Positions 33,508 to 43,304 of a stretch of 64,000 nucleotides of DNA are shown here, one piece after another. The position numbers were made by a program, and so were the translations under genes. Numbering within the stretch: position 1 is the first letter of the stretch; the number at the start of each line of letters is the position of its first letter. The notes below the pieces were generated by a model, which ran no database searches, was not told the origin of the DNA, and saw nothing but the letters and a program-made list of their open reading frames with translations. Origin of the DNA: Sarcomyxa edulis (lineage: Eukaryota > Basidiomycota > Agaricomycetes > Agaricales > Mycenaceae); contig QUOL01000009.1 of NCBI GenBank assembly GCA_009761415.1, positions 434,001-498,000 on the forward strand. The letters run 5' to 3'.

Positions 33508-35490
33508 ACTGTAACACGTTCCAGACATTCCAAACGCCCGATCGTGACCGCGCGACTCCAGCTGTGCGTTCTTGAATTTCTTGACGATCGTTGCTCTGAC
33601 AGTCACGCTATGTGTATACTATTAGCTTTAGCTACGGTACTGTGGTGCGCGTGATGACATTGAATTGGAAGAAGTCTTCGTACTGGAGGCCCGTCCTTCA
33701 TTATCACGGGCAGATTTCTTAGGACATGTATGACATTGAGACGACCGTGGAATGTAGATTCAGCAGAATATATTGAGAATATATGTACACCTTTCATCAC
33801 ACTTGCAGTGATCCCGGTCCAGGCCGCCCTCTTGTCACGGTGCCGACGAACGACCTTGGACTTATACGGCGCACAAGACATGCCTACTCCATCTCTGAAC
33901 AAGCCAATAACTATCGCGAGCCCACCATTCGACGACCCAGACGCGGATCTGATCCTTCGTACTGTCGACAATGTCGACTTCCACGTTTACAAGCTCTTAT
34001 TATCGCTGGTATCCCCCGTCTTCAAAGCCATGTTCACTTTGCCTCAAGGTCAATCCTCAACTGAAGATGAAGATAGGCCTACGAAGGATGGTGTGCCAAT
34101 TATCCCGATAGCTGAAGAGGGACAGGCGCTGGCGAAGTTATTGACGTGGTGCGATCCAAGATGCGCACCAGCGACAGAAAATCTGGTGGATATCCAAATC
34201 GCATTGCATCTCGCAGAGAAATATGACATGGAAGCTGTCACTAGACGAGCAAAGGATGCTCTAGGCGTGAAAGCAACGTCGCACTCCGAGATCGAACCTA
34301 TCCGCATTTTTGCCATTGCTTGCGCGTATGGATACGAGAAGATCATCCGGGACGCTGCTAAAGACACTTTGCGTCAAAAGCCTTCGGAGCGTACGTATGT
34401 TCCAGAGCTCGAGAAGATATCTGGAGCTGCGATGTATCGACTGGACGAGTACCGTTTTGCGTGCCTTCGGGCTGTGGTAGGCCCCACCGCAGATTTGTCT
34501 TGGTGCCCCCTTCCACAAAAGACGTCAATGCTTCCATGGCCTGGGGGCCACTGTTCCTGTCCGAGGGCCGACACCAAAGGTGGTCAACGTCTGAAGATGT
34601 GGGGCGTAGATTATCTAGTCTTGGCAGCCAATGCATTGTCTGAAAGGCCTTGTGGACAAGCAGTACTGGACCCCAGCCTCGCTAGAGGTGCTGTCGAGAA
34701 ATTAATCGCTCAAGATTGTAGACCATGCATTGCGATCGCACAGCATGATTTACAGTCGTTTGGGAGGGCGCTTGCTGCCGAAGTGGATCGGCTGGTAGAC
34801 GAGGCAAGTTCTATGCCATTGAATCATCATGGCAAGGGTTTTTGAATGATAATCAACCCATCATATAGGTGCCATTCATTATTGACCTATAACCGACGTC
34901 TTGCCAAGGCTGCTTCTTCCTGTTACGACTCGGATTTTCGGCTGTTTCTGCGCATGGTCACGGCCTAAATACATACACTCTTAGCCTGATGACTTGTAAC
35001 GAGCGCTCAAGTACTTGGGCCCTGGGCTCCAATGATGCAAATTTCTTTTCTAGTTGAACCGTGATGTCCGTAAACACTGACACTATCATGACCGGGTTGT
35101 CAACGCTCTTCCTCGAAGTGACAAACGTACTCGCTCTCCTACTCGAGCTCGTAATTCGATTTCGCGTCAATGGCCTCATCTTCTCTTCCAGCCGTCGCAC
35201 AGAAATGTTGAAGCAATTTTCGGCCCATAACCCGGTCGCTTTTCATGGCTTCGAGTTGATCTGGGGCCTATCTTCTTTGTTCAAAGGATCCTCACGATTT
35301 CTATACCAGTGAGCACCGTTCGTATCATACAGTTCCATATTAACAACATTGTTCTCAGCTTTAAGTATCCAAAATCTCAGAAAAACACTACAAAATTATT
35401 CGAACGAATGGCCGTTATTGGCGCAGGTCTCACCTCACGGGTTTCTTCGATCTGGTCTCGGAGGCATATGTGGTTTAAATTCAACATCAG
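33308..35490 (+). repeat. tandem duplication unit 1
   Basis: Runs from the STE24 penultimate exon (around TACTGTCTGGGTTGATTGG) through the STE24 3' UTR and BTB gene A into a piece of FMO 2. Unit 2 (35491-37731) repeats the same order. Matching landmarks include the STE24 UTR (CAGCTGTGCGTTCTTGAAT in both) and the region after each BTB gene (CACTGACA near 35070 and 37170). Confidence 0.8.
33880..34845 (+). CDS. BTB/POZ domain protein A
   Basis: Single exon, 321 residues. BTB/POZ fold at residues about 14-160: PPFDDPDADLILRTVDNVDF, HVYKLLLSLVSPVFKAMF, then IPIAEEGQALAKLLTWCDPR and LHLAEKYDMEAVTRRAKD. Proteins of this type are abundant in Agaricomycetes and may serve as cullin-3 adaptors or transcription partners; no partner is known. 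The C-terminal third has cysteines at 225, 227 (HCSC), 258 (RPCGQ) and 280, 283 (CRPC), then a helix SFGRALAAEVDRLVDEAS. I start at 33880 (MPTPSLNKP) because gene B and the other three begin at the matching place; an in-frame ATG exists at 33730. Closest relative is gene B in this window. Confidence 0.88.
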   Translation: MPTPSLNKPITIASPPFDDPDADLILRTVDNVDFHVYKLLLSLVSPVFKAMFTLPQGQSSTEDEDRPTKDGVPIIPIAEEGQALAKLLTWCDPRCAPATENLVDIQIALHLAEKYDMEAVTRRAKDALGVKATSHSEIEPIRIFAIACAYGYEKIIRDAAKDTLRQKPSERTYVPELEKISGAAMYRLDEYRFACLRAVVGPTADLSWCPLPQKTSMLPWPGGHCSCPRADTKGGQRLKMWGVDYLVLAANALSERPCGQAVLDPSLARGAVEKLIAQDCRPCIAIAQHDLQSFGRALAAEVDRLVDEASSMPLNHHGKGF

Positions 35491-35600
35491 GCTACTGTCT
35501 GCGTCGATTGGTCGTGAGTTTCTCCTCGAAAGACCGCATTACATGTATCTGTTCCTAATCCTTGTTTCAGGTACTCTGCCATCCACTGACCTGTGAAGTG
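35170..35600 (+). pseudogene. broken FMO 2 N-terminus fused to a STE24 remnant
   Basis: Base-by-base comparison shows 35170-35490 is a decayed copy of the start of FMO 2 (37271-37731). The ATG and the words CCAGCCGTC and GGCGCAGGTCTCACC survive, but a stop (TGA) follows after 13 codons and a block around the first intron is deleted. At about 35490 it joins a copy of the STE24 penultimate exon, its intron (GTGAGTTTCTCC...TTTCAG) and the first dozen bases of its last exon (GTACTCTGCC). About 90 bases of that last exon are missing before the STE24 UTR resumes. It cannot encode either protein. Confidence 0.8.
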
Positions 35601-35961
35601 TGAAACGTTGAAGGTATTCTCGACCGTGACCGCGCTACATGCTTCAGCTGTGCGTTCTTGAATCCCTTGACGATTGTTGCTCTATATATACTATTAGCTA
35701 TGGGTATTGTACATGTGGTGGGCGCCTGGGTGATGATTTCGAACTGGAAGAAGTCTTCATACTTGCTATCATGGGATTTTTTATCCGGACATCTATGAGA
35801 TCGGCATATTCTATGATTGTCAACGACTTTTACGGACTAGTGTTCAGCGGCATGGTATCGCACTTGCAATACTTTACACCATTTAGATGATAGTAGATGC
35901 GGTGCAGCGCAACTCTGCCGACAGGCACTTTTTCCTGAACTTATACTGTGCACAAAACATA

Positions 35962-36909
35962 ATGGCTACTCCATCTCTGAACAAGCCGATAACTATCGCA
36001 AGCCCACCATTCGACGACCCAGACGCGGATCTGATCTTTCGTACCGTCGACAATGTTGACTTCCACGTTCACAAGTTCTTATTATCGCTGGTATCCCCCG
36101 TCTTCAAAGCCATGTTCAGTTTGCCTCAGAGTCAATCCTTGATCGAGGGTGATGATACGTCTACGAAGGATGGCGTGCCGATTATTCCAATCGCTGAAGA
36201 AGGACAGGCGCTGGCGAAGTTATTGACCTGGTGCGATCCAAGATGCGCACCAGCGACGGAGGACCCGGTGGATATCCAAGTCGCACTGCATCTCGCAGAT
36301 AAATATGACATGGAGGTTGTCACTAGACGAGCAAAGGACGCTTTGAGCGCGAAAGCGGCGTCGCATTCCGAGATCGACCCTATTCGTATATTTGCTATCG
36401 CTTGCGCGTATGGGTACGAGAAGATCATTCAGGATGCCGCTAGAGCTACTTTGCGTCAAAAGCATTCGGAGCGTACGTATGTTCCAGAGCTCAAGAAGAT
36501 ATCTGGAGCTGCGATGTATCGACTGGACGAGTACCGTTCTGCGTGCCTTCTGGCTGCTATTGGCCTCACTGCAGACTTGTCTTGGTGCACCTCCCGACGA
36601 ATGAGATCTATACTTCGCAGCGACTGCTCATGTGAGGTCGCCCAGACCGGTGGCCGACAGCTGAAGAAATGGGTCGCAGACTATCTAGTCTTGGCGAATA
36701 AAGCCTTAGCTGAAAGGCCTTGTGGACAAGCAGTACTGGACCCCGACCTTGCTAGAGATGCTGTGGATGAGGTGATCTCTCGCAACTGTAGGCCTTGCGT
36801 TGCCATCGCACAACACGATTTGATGTCGTTTGGTAGGCTACTTGCTACTGAGGTGGATCGAGTAGTAGACGAGGCAAGTCATTTATCATATCATCACGAC
36901 AAGGAATAG
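35962..36909 (+). CDS. BTB/POZ domain protein B
   Basis: Single exon, 315 residues, very similar to gene A along its full length: PPFDDPDADLIFRTVDNVDF, HVHKFLLSLVSPVFKAMF, LLTWCDPRCAPATEDPVDIQ. The C-terminal cysteine set is kept (CSC, RPCGQ, CRPC), followed by SFGRLLATEVDRVVDEAS. Differences from A cluster in the acidic loop after the second BTB helix and between residues about 205 and 235. ATG 35962 (MATPSLNKP) aligns with the start of A. It arose by the tandem duplication described for 33308-37731. Function unknown. Confidence 0.88.
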   Translation: MATPSLNKPITIASPPFDDPDADLIFRTVDNVDFHVHKFLLSLVSPVFKAMFSLPQSQSLIEGDDTSTKDGVPIIPIAEEGQALAKLLTWCDPRCAPATEDPVDIQVALHLADKYDMEVVTRRAKDALSAKAASHSEIDPIRIFAIACAYGYEKIIQDAARATLRQKHSERTYVPELKKISGAAMYRLDEYRSACLLAAIGLTADLSWCTSRRMRSILRSDCSCEVAQTGGRQLKKWVADYLVLANKALAERPCGQAVLDPDLARDAVDEVISRNCRPCVAIAQHDLMSFGRLLATEVDRVVDEASHLSYHHDKE

Positions 36910-37270
36910 ACACTAAAAGTTCCATTTGTAGGTCCCGTTCAATTTTGATATTTAGTCCCGCCTCAGAGAGCTGCTCTTCCCGTTTATACGATACCCATTC
37001 TGCGTTTACGTAGACATATATCCTCTCAGTCTGATTCGAAGCCTAGGTGTCATTTGATCTACGCTAGCTTGTTCTACGACATAGAGTATCGGGTGGCTCT
37101 CTCGTTTCAAGTCTTTGTTCCAAGTACTGGCGGTCCATTTGCGGTCGGTGATATCCGTTTTGAACACTGACATCACTTTATGACTGTGGCGTCACCGCGC
37201 GCTCTTCCTCGAGACAACGCGACATATATAATACCACAAAGTTCGACTTGATCTCGTAACTTTGTTCCCA
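36910..37270. other. intergenic region between BTB B and FMO 2
   Basis: About 360 bases, related to 34846-35169 in the first duplication unit. It should hold the FMO 2 promoter (a TATATA run lies near 37225). No gene seen. Confidence 0.5.
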
Positions 37271-40151
37271 ATGCCACCATCTGTCTTTTCAGCCGTCTCT
37301 CAGAATGCCAAAGCAACTTTCAAGACCAACGTTAATCTCTTCGGCCCAATAAATTTCATTACCTTCATCTGGGGTCTATCTTATATATTCATGCAAAGGA
37401 TCATCATCGCACTATTCAAACCGGTGAGCGCTGTTCGTGTTTGAGCCTGCAATCGTGTATTAACCAGTATTCCTCTCAGCCTCTTCCAAAATCCGAGAAG
37501 ATCCCTACCAAACCATTTGGACGAATCGCCGTTGTTGGCGCAGGTCTCACCGGTGTATCATCTGCTGCGTAAGTTCGACGTCCATACAGCATCCAGATCG
37601 TACAACTTCTAATGTTCTCTCCATAACAATGAAGACACGCCGTATCACACAACTTCGACGTTCAAATCTACGAAGCGGCTCCTCGAACTGGTCTCGGAGG
37701 CATATGGACGCGTGTCAACTCAACCTCGGGCTTACAGCTCAATTCTCTGCTCTACCGGTTCCATCCAGCAGTGCTCTGGAGTAGAGCGTTTCCGGTGCGG
37801 GACGAGATTGTCAGCGGTCAGTTGGAAATCAGATCCGTTGTCAAGGCCTCTCTCTAATTCCGTGTCTCTAGAAATTACTAGGATCTGGAAAGACTATCAA
37901 TTGGAATCACGAACCCGGTTTGACGTGAGGCACCCCTCCCTTCAAGTCGAACGAGGATAAATTGATTGAGTATGACTAGACCCGTGTAACATCCATACGC
38001 CGTGCAGATCCAAGTGAACTACCTCAGGACATACAAGGCGACTTGAACCCGACTCAATCAGGCCACGCACGATGGGTCATCAACGATGGCGCCGATGGTG
38101 TCTTTGACGCTGTCATCGTTACTATCGGGACTTGTGGCAAACCGAAATGGGTTTGGTTAGACGGGATGCCTGAAGATCTGCGACACCACGACAGCGACTC
38201 GGATGAACATTCGAAACACAAGTCCGACGATGAGGTTCCAGTGGATGACTCGGAGGGTAGAGCAGAAGACGGCACGATGAATGCTCAACTCCAACCAGGG
38301 ATATCTTACGCAGATGTTGCTGCGTCAGGACCTACTCCTCACTCAGAACATACCGAAGAGACAGAGCTCCACGAAGTCCGACATAGGAATGGGAATGGCC
38401 GTCCTTCCGACACTAACAGCGACAAGGAGAATAGATTCACAAAACCTATCGTTCACTCCTCACAGCTCGATTCTCCCGAATTGACCGCCGAGCAAATCGA
38501 AGGTATGACTTGTACCCAGATGAGTCAAATATTGGCTTTTACTGATAATTCTTTGTTTTATCACAGGTAAACATGTCGTCGTCATCGGCTCAGGCGCCAG
38601 CGGTGTAGAGGCGGTCGAAACGGCCCTGCAGAGGGGTGCTAAAAATGTGTGGATGGTAGCGAGGACGGATAAGTGGATCATCCCTCGGTAAGCGTTCTGC
38701 AAGTCACCGCACTCTCTGTGGATATTATGTTCACAGTTTTGTGAGCAGGAACATCATAGTCGATACTTTCCTTGCATGCCAGCCGTTTGGGAGAGAGATG
38801 CCGTTGAGGTGGGTTCTTACTTATTCGACAGCTTCAAAAGTGCTGGCTTTATGATCGTTTTTGCGTCATAGTTTTCTCTGGGAATATTTTATCAGGCGTT
38901 GGCACTACACCGGTGTTGAAGATCTTGTCCCTGCTGATCGAGGGATTTTTGAGGGCACACCCGTGAGTTATCATTCCCCTTACACTACGTCCATATGCTC
39001 GGATGCAAATAATTGACATGACTACTTAGGTGGTGAACGACGATTTCCTGGGACACGTCCGTGACGGGCGATGTATCTACGCTCGTGGAGACCCCGTTCG
39101 GCTCAACTCAAAAGGCGTGATTATTAATTCCAGAAAGAGGGGAACGAAGAGTGGTGAGAAGGGTGATGAAAAGGTGTGTTGTATTCTTGCACCCTTGTCA
39201 GCGAATTGATCATGGTGTATCATGTCACAGCTTATTGAAGCTGACGTGGTTGTCCTCGCTACTGGATTCGAGCATCCGGACATGGGTTTCTTGGATGGGG
39301 GGCTGTTCCCTGAGAATTACCAGGTATGTCCTTTCGTCTCTATCCTGGCTGTACGTTACAGACTCGTAGTTTACCTTCTATTGCCAGAGGCCGGACTTAT
39401 ATCTCCAGAATTTCTCTACCGAGGATTGGTCCATCCTCACCACCAATTCCGCGTACAAAAACGCTATAGGTACGCCTGGCATTGACTCCTTCCTGTGGAG
39501 GCATATAAGATTTCTGACTCGTTGGGATTTGAATCTGCAGGCACCGTGTAAGTGATCACCTTCTTTGAGCATTGTATGGTTGATCCAATGCACGACATTT
39601 GTATATCATATCTATAACAGTGGACATTTGTAAGTCCTTGCAAGACTTTCCTGTTGTGCACGCTGACGCTGACTCATTGTATATCTGTATCAAGCCATAT
39701 CGGTATATGTACGGTCTTTCTCTTCCCTGTTGTCCCTAAACACTGCACTCACACTGAAAAAATACATCGAAAATCTAGACACACGAATCCTCTTGACCCT
39801 CCTCATGGACAAGAACGCCCGACCATCCCCAAAGGACATGAAATTATGGGTCGATGTTGTTCGTTTTGTGAAACGCGGCGCTACTGGAGGGGCCCTTGGG
39901 TTTTTCACTTATGCTGAGCTCAGTACGTTCTGTGGTCGTTTGGCGATTGATAGAGTCTATCGTCACTGACCTTACTTGTTGGAATACTAGCGCTTTGGCT
40001 TGTTGGATTTCACTTGTTTAGACCGGATAGATTGAGATGGTGGGTGACTTTGGATTCGTGATTTACCATGATCATATTGACCGAGATGTTCTGTATTTAT
40101 AGGATGTTCTTCATTATGCAGGGGTGGGGTGTGCATGCCCCGGAGGGGTAG
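37271..40151 (+). CDS. flavin-containing monooxygenase (FMO 2) with micro-exons
   Basis: FAD- and NADPH-dependent monooxygenase, about 600 residues. N-terminal membrane-like helix (FITFIWGLSYIFMQRIIIAL), FAD fold GRIAVVGAGLTGVSSAA, then TGLGGIWTRVNSTSGLQLNS. A long hydrophilic insert (about 100 residues around DSDSDEHSKHKSDDEVPVDD) precedes the NADPH fold HVVVIGSGASGVEAVETALQ. The ATG-box region reads ADVVVLATGFEHPDMGFLDG. Exons include three consecutive very short ones, 39541-39547, 39621-39629 and 39695-39702, which together with flanks give NAIGTVGHFHIDTRILLTLL in frame. The C-terminus is FFIMQGWGVHAPEG with TAG at 40149-40151. A broken copy lies at 35170. Substrate unknown. Confidence 0.87.
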
Positions 40152-40297
40152 GTAACACAAGTCGAAAGGAGAAAGAGATTGTCCTCACAAAGGTACATGT
40201 ACAAATTATAATTGAATCTGCAGAAAAGAGTAACAACCAGCCGGTGAACAACACGTTACGACTTGAAAATCAAGGAGACCTGGATATTTTACAAAGG

Positions 40298-41302
40298 TTA
40301 GTTGACCCTTCCCGATCCACGACTAGCCCAAACGAGACAACATACATTTCCTACCACTCGGTCGACTTCGTCCGCCAATGCCTTTCCAAAAGTCTCCAAC
40401 GTGATATGTGCAGTGGGCCGACATTTATCGCATATCTTCGACATAGATATCGCTTTCAGGGCCAGACTGGAATTCTGAACGAGAATCGTATGACCGCAAG
40501 GCCGGTCAGACAATTCGACAGCAGCGAGATCGACGTACGCCGCAAACCACGCTCTGAATTTACTCGGATCTACCCTCGAGTCGTCTCCAACAGCACGACC
40601 TCTACAATGATCATACGACCCTGTCCAGCGCAGATAATCCAACTCCTTATACCACCTCAAATCACTAGTCAATTGACGAACAATCCGACAGCACGCAAAG
40701 TGATATCTGTATAATCGATACACGACAGCACCGGATACATCCTGCAACTCTGGTACATCAGGTAGTTCTGCCAACTTGTGGCGCAACATCGCCGTCGCCG
40801 CCGTGCGGGCGATGTCTTCGAACCCGTGTTGACATGCGATAGCGTATACGCTGAAGGTTTCCGGTTCGGGGTACGTCGTCGCTCTCATTCGGAGTGCTTC
40901 CTTTGCTCGATCCATGACAGGGTCCATCCCATATTTGTCTGCGACGCGTAGGACTATCTGGATATCCAAGGGTGCGTCTGTCGATGGTACACATCGAGGA
41001 TCGCACCATGTTAATACTTTCTCGAGACATTGACTGTTTTCAGGTAATAAGATGACGGGTAGACCTGCTTTGGTCACTACCCCATCCCCATCCCCGCACC
41101 CGCCGCCATTATCCTGATTTAGTTCGGTTTTGGCTTGAGGTAAGCTGAACATGGCTGCAAACACAGGAGACACGAGAGATAATATCAGTCTGTGCACGTG
41201 AAAATCGATGTTATCGGATGAGCGGAGGACCATGTCTGCGGTGGGATCATTGAAGGGAGTGTCTGCGATGGTACTGGTGATGGGGGTCGCGATAGACGAC
41301 AT
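40298..41302 (-). CDS. BTB/POZ domain protein C
   Basis: Single exon, 334 residues. BTB core: TPFNDPTADMVLRSSDNIDF, HVHRLILSLVSPVFAAMF, VLTWCDPRCVPSTDAPLDIQ, VADKYGMDPVMDRAKEAL. An extra Asp/Gly-rich loop (NQDNGGGCGDGDGVV) sits after the second helix. C-terminal cysteines: one in DHCRG where the other four paralogues have two close together, then RPCGH and CDKC, followed by ITLETFGKALADEVDRVV. It is the most diverged of the five. Its 3' end faces that of FMO 2, about 150 bases away. ATG 41300-41302 is 14 residues before the conserved PF-DDP motif, as in the others. Confidence 0.85.
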   Translation of the reverse strand: MSSIATPITSTIADTPFNDPTADMVLRSSDNIDFHVHRLILSLVSPVFAAMFSLPQAKTELNQDNGGGCGDGDGVVTKAGLPVILLPENSQCLEKVLTWCDPRCVPSTDAPLDIQIVLRVADKYGMDPVMDRAKEALRMRATTYPEPETFSVYAIACQHGFEDIARTAATAMLRHKLAELPDVPELQDVSGAVVYRLYRYHFACCRIVRQLTSDLRWYKELDYLRWTGSYDHCRGRAVGDDSRVDPSKFRAWFAAYVDLAAVELSDRPCGHTILVQNSSLALKAISMSKICDKCRPTAHITLETFGKALADEVDRVVGNVCCLVWASRGSGRVN

Positions 41303-41815
41303 GACGAAAGACTTGAGTCAAGAGACGCCGTTGGATTAAGTTCATTCCTAGCCCGTATATGTTATAAAGTATCATGTATTGCCAATGGATTCCGCACTTC
41401 CGGCCCAGTGAAGCCAAATTTTCGGAAGAGAGGGAGAGAGCCTAGGCGAATGGGTATGGGGTACTTAGTCTCCGACAGCCTGGATCACGGGCAAAAACCA
41501 ATTTCAGATGAAGAAGCATCACCGAACACCGGGCCTTCTCTCTTGAGTTATCTCGAGGACTGTCCAGAACGAGAACGACACAGAATGAAGGTCGGCACTA
41601 CTTGTTCGCAGTACTTAGCTACCCGACATCATTATGATGGGATGTGGGTCTAAGCTCAGAAGAAAGTAACGATCCACGCTATAATAGATAATATATCGAG
41701 GCACATTCAAGTTCTCCTTTGTGGAGGACAGTCTCCGTGTCGTGACGATGACATCTGATTATGCTTCAAACACAAAAGGAACCTAGACAAACGAGATTTA
41801 ACACAACACTGAAAG
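41303..41815. other. intergenic region between BTB C and BTB D
   Basis: About 510 bases. An open plus frame at 41408-41653 matches nothing known. Probable promoter of C and 3' UTR of D. Confidence 0.45.
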
Positions 41816-42772
41816 CTAGAGATACGAAAAATTACCTACAGTTTCTATGACTCTATCGATCTCAGCAGACAAAGCCTTGCTAAAGGTCTCCAATGTTATA
41901 TGGGCAGTATGTCTACATCTCTCACAAACCCCCGAACCTTCTTTCTGGACCGCATTCTGAGATAATACGGAGTTCTGCGATAGGATTGTCGCACTACAAG
42001 GACGTTCGTCGAGCGCGTTACGGACAAGGTCGAGGTAGTTCCAGAACCAATCCTTGACGACGACTGACTGAGAAGACGTGTATCTGTTGGTGACCTGATG
42101 ACCAAAGTTGCAACAACAGGGCGGGTAATCAGGCGATAATGTATGGACACCCAATGTCGAAAAGGTATGATGCCATTCCAGATCATTGACTGCGGCAAGA
42201 ACAGCCGGACGGCATGCAGAATGATATTCGTAGAGTCGATATAGAGAGGCTCCAGATATGTCTTTGAGTTGGGGGACATAGCGAAATTCGGATATTCTCA
42301 GCCCTAGCACTGACTTCGCAGCGGATAGAGCAATGTCGTGGAACCCATGCTTGCAGGCGATGGCGTACATGCTCATGGGCTCCTGCTTGACATCCGAAGT
42401 GGATAATCTCCGCAACGCCCCTGTAGCGCGAGTCATCACCGCATGCATGTCATATTTATCTGCTAATTGCAGAGCGATCTCTATATCCACCTGTTCATCA
42501 CTTGCGGGTACGCAGCGTGGGTCGCACCACGTCAACAGCTTCCATAGGACTTCGCTGTGCTCAGCTAACGTAATGATGGGAAGATTTGAATTGGTAGAGA
42601 CGGTTTCGTTGGGCTCGATGGACGTTTGAGGAATAGTGAACATGGTTTCGAAAACGGGAGAAACGAGTGATAACAGGAACTTGTGAACGTGAAAATCCAC
42701 ATTATCGGACGAACGGAGGACTACATCTGCTGTGGGGTCGTCGAACGGCGCTTTGGCGAGAGTGATAGTCAT
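41816..42772 (-). CDS. BTB/POZ domain protein D
   Basis: Single exon, 318 residues from ATG 42772 (MTITLAKAPFDDPTADVVLR). The open frame runs further upstream but without an ATG, and the chosen start aligns with the paralogues. BTB core: RSSDNVDFHVHKFLLSLVSP, FETMFTIPQ, KLLTWCDPRCVPASDEQVDI, LADKYDMHAVMTRATGAL. The C-terminal set is CCC (PPCCCNFGH), RPCSA and CERC, then HITLETFSKALSAEIDRVIE. So the possible metal site is present. The extreme C-terminus (VGNFSYL) may really be spliced, since GTAGGT and GTAATT occur there. Function unknown. Confidence 0.85.
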   Translation of the reverse strand: MTITLAKAPFDDPTADVVLRSSDNVDFHVHKFLLSLVSPVFETMFTIPQTSIEPNETVSTNSNLPIITLAEHSEVLWKLLTWCDPRCVPASDEQVDIEIALQLADKYDMHAVMTRATGALRRLSTSDVKQEPMSMYAIACKHGFHDIALSAAKSVLGLRISEFRYVPQLKDISGASLYRLYEYHSACRPAVLAAVNDLEWHHTFSTLGVHTLSPDYPPCCCNFGHQVTNRYTSSQSVVVKDWFWNYLDLVRNALDERPCSATILSQNSVLSQNAVQKEGSGVCERCRHTAHITLETFSKALSAEIDRVIETVGNFSYL

Positions 42773-43304
42773 TTTTTCGAATTTGCAGTCTTCGTAGAAA
42801 GAGGAAGAAGGAATAGGAATCGAGCAAGCATCAGACTCGTGAATGGTGACACGTGCCACAAGAAACGCGGCTAAAACTTTGAAATTTGAGGTCCAAATAT
42901 GGCCTTGGATAGACGCCGGAGATTGCAGAGAATGGAGTGTACATGTATGTACGACACTATGCAATACTTCTGTTGACGCGCCCCAATATTGATATCAAGC
43001 CATGGAGAATATGTGTATATGTTCGACGGACCCAAGAACAGACCATGAAGCAGATGTAAGCAAGATGCGCAGCTTAGCGCGGTCTTTGCAGAATTTGTAA
43101 CAACCGAGCTCGCCAGTCAAATAGTATCAAGGATATCATAATCCAGAGAGAAGGAACTTGAATGAACGAGGTCAGACCGGCACTGTAAGATGCGTGAACG
43201 CGCTGCTGACCTTACGACTTCAGCCCATGTCCTGGCTGCCAGGCATTGCAAACGGGTTAAGCATCGAATCGTAAGGGAACCTGGAAACAAAGTCCACAAA
43301 TCTT
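42773..43304. other. intergenic region between BTB D and BTB E
   Basis: About 530 bases. It may hold a last short exon of BTB E: a strong acceptor (TTTGTTTCCAG on the minus strand) ends near 43276 and is followed by a frame closing at TAA 43257-43259. Otherwise nothing is seen. Confidence 0.4.

Larger units (their letters stand above)
35491..37731 (+). repeat. tandem duplication unit 2
   Basis: Same content order as unit 1: STE24 remnant, STE24 3' UTR, BTB gene B, and the start of FMO 2, here continuing into an intact gene. The right limit is set where FMO 2 reads CAACCTCGGGCTTACAG, matching the last FMO-like bases of unit 1. Confidence 0.75.

Noticed and set aside
40124..40714. 196-codon plus-strand frame over BTB C
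   Set aside because: Antisense shadow of a clear BTB coding sequence.
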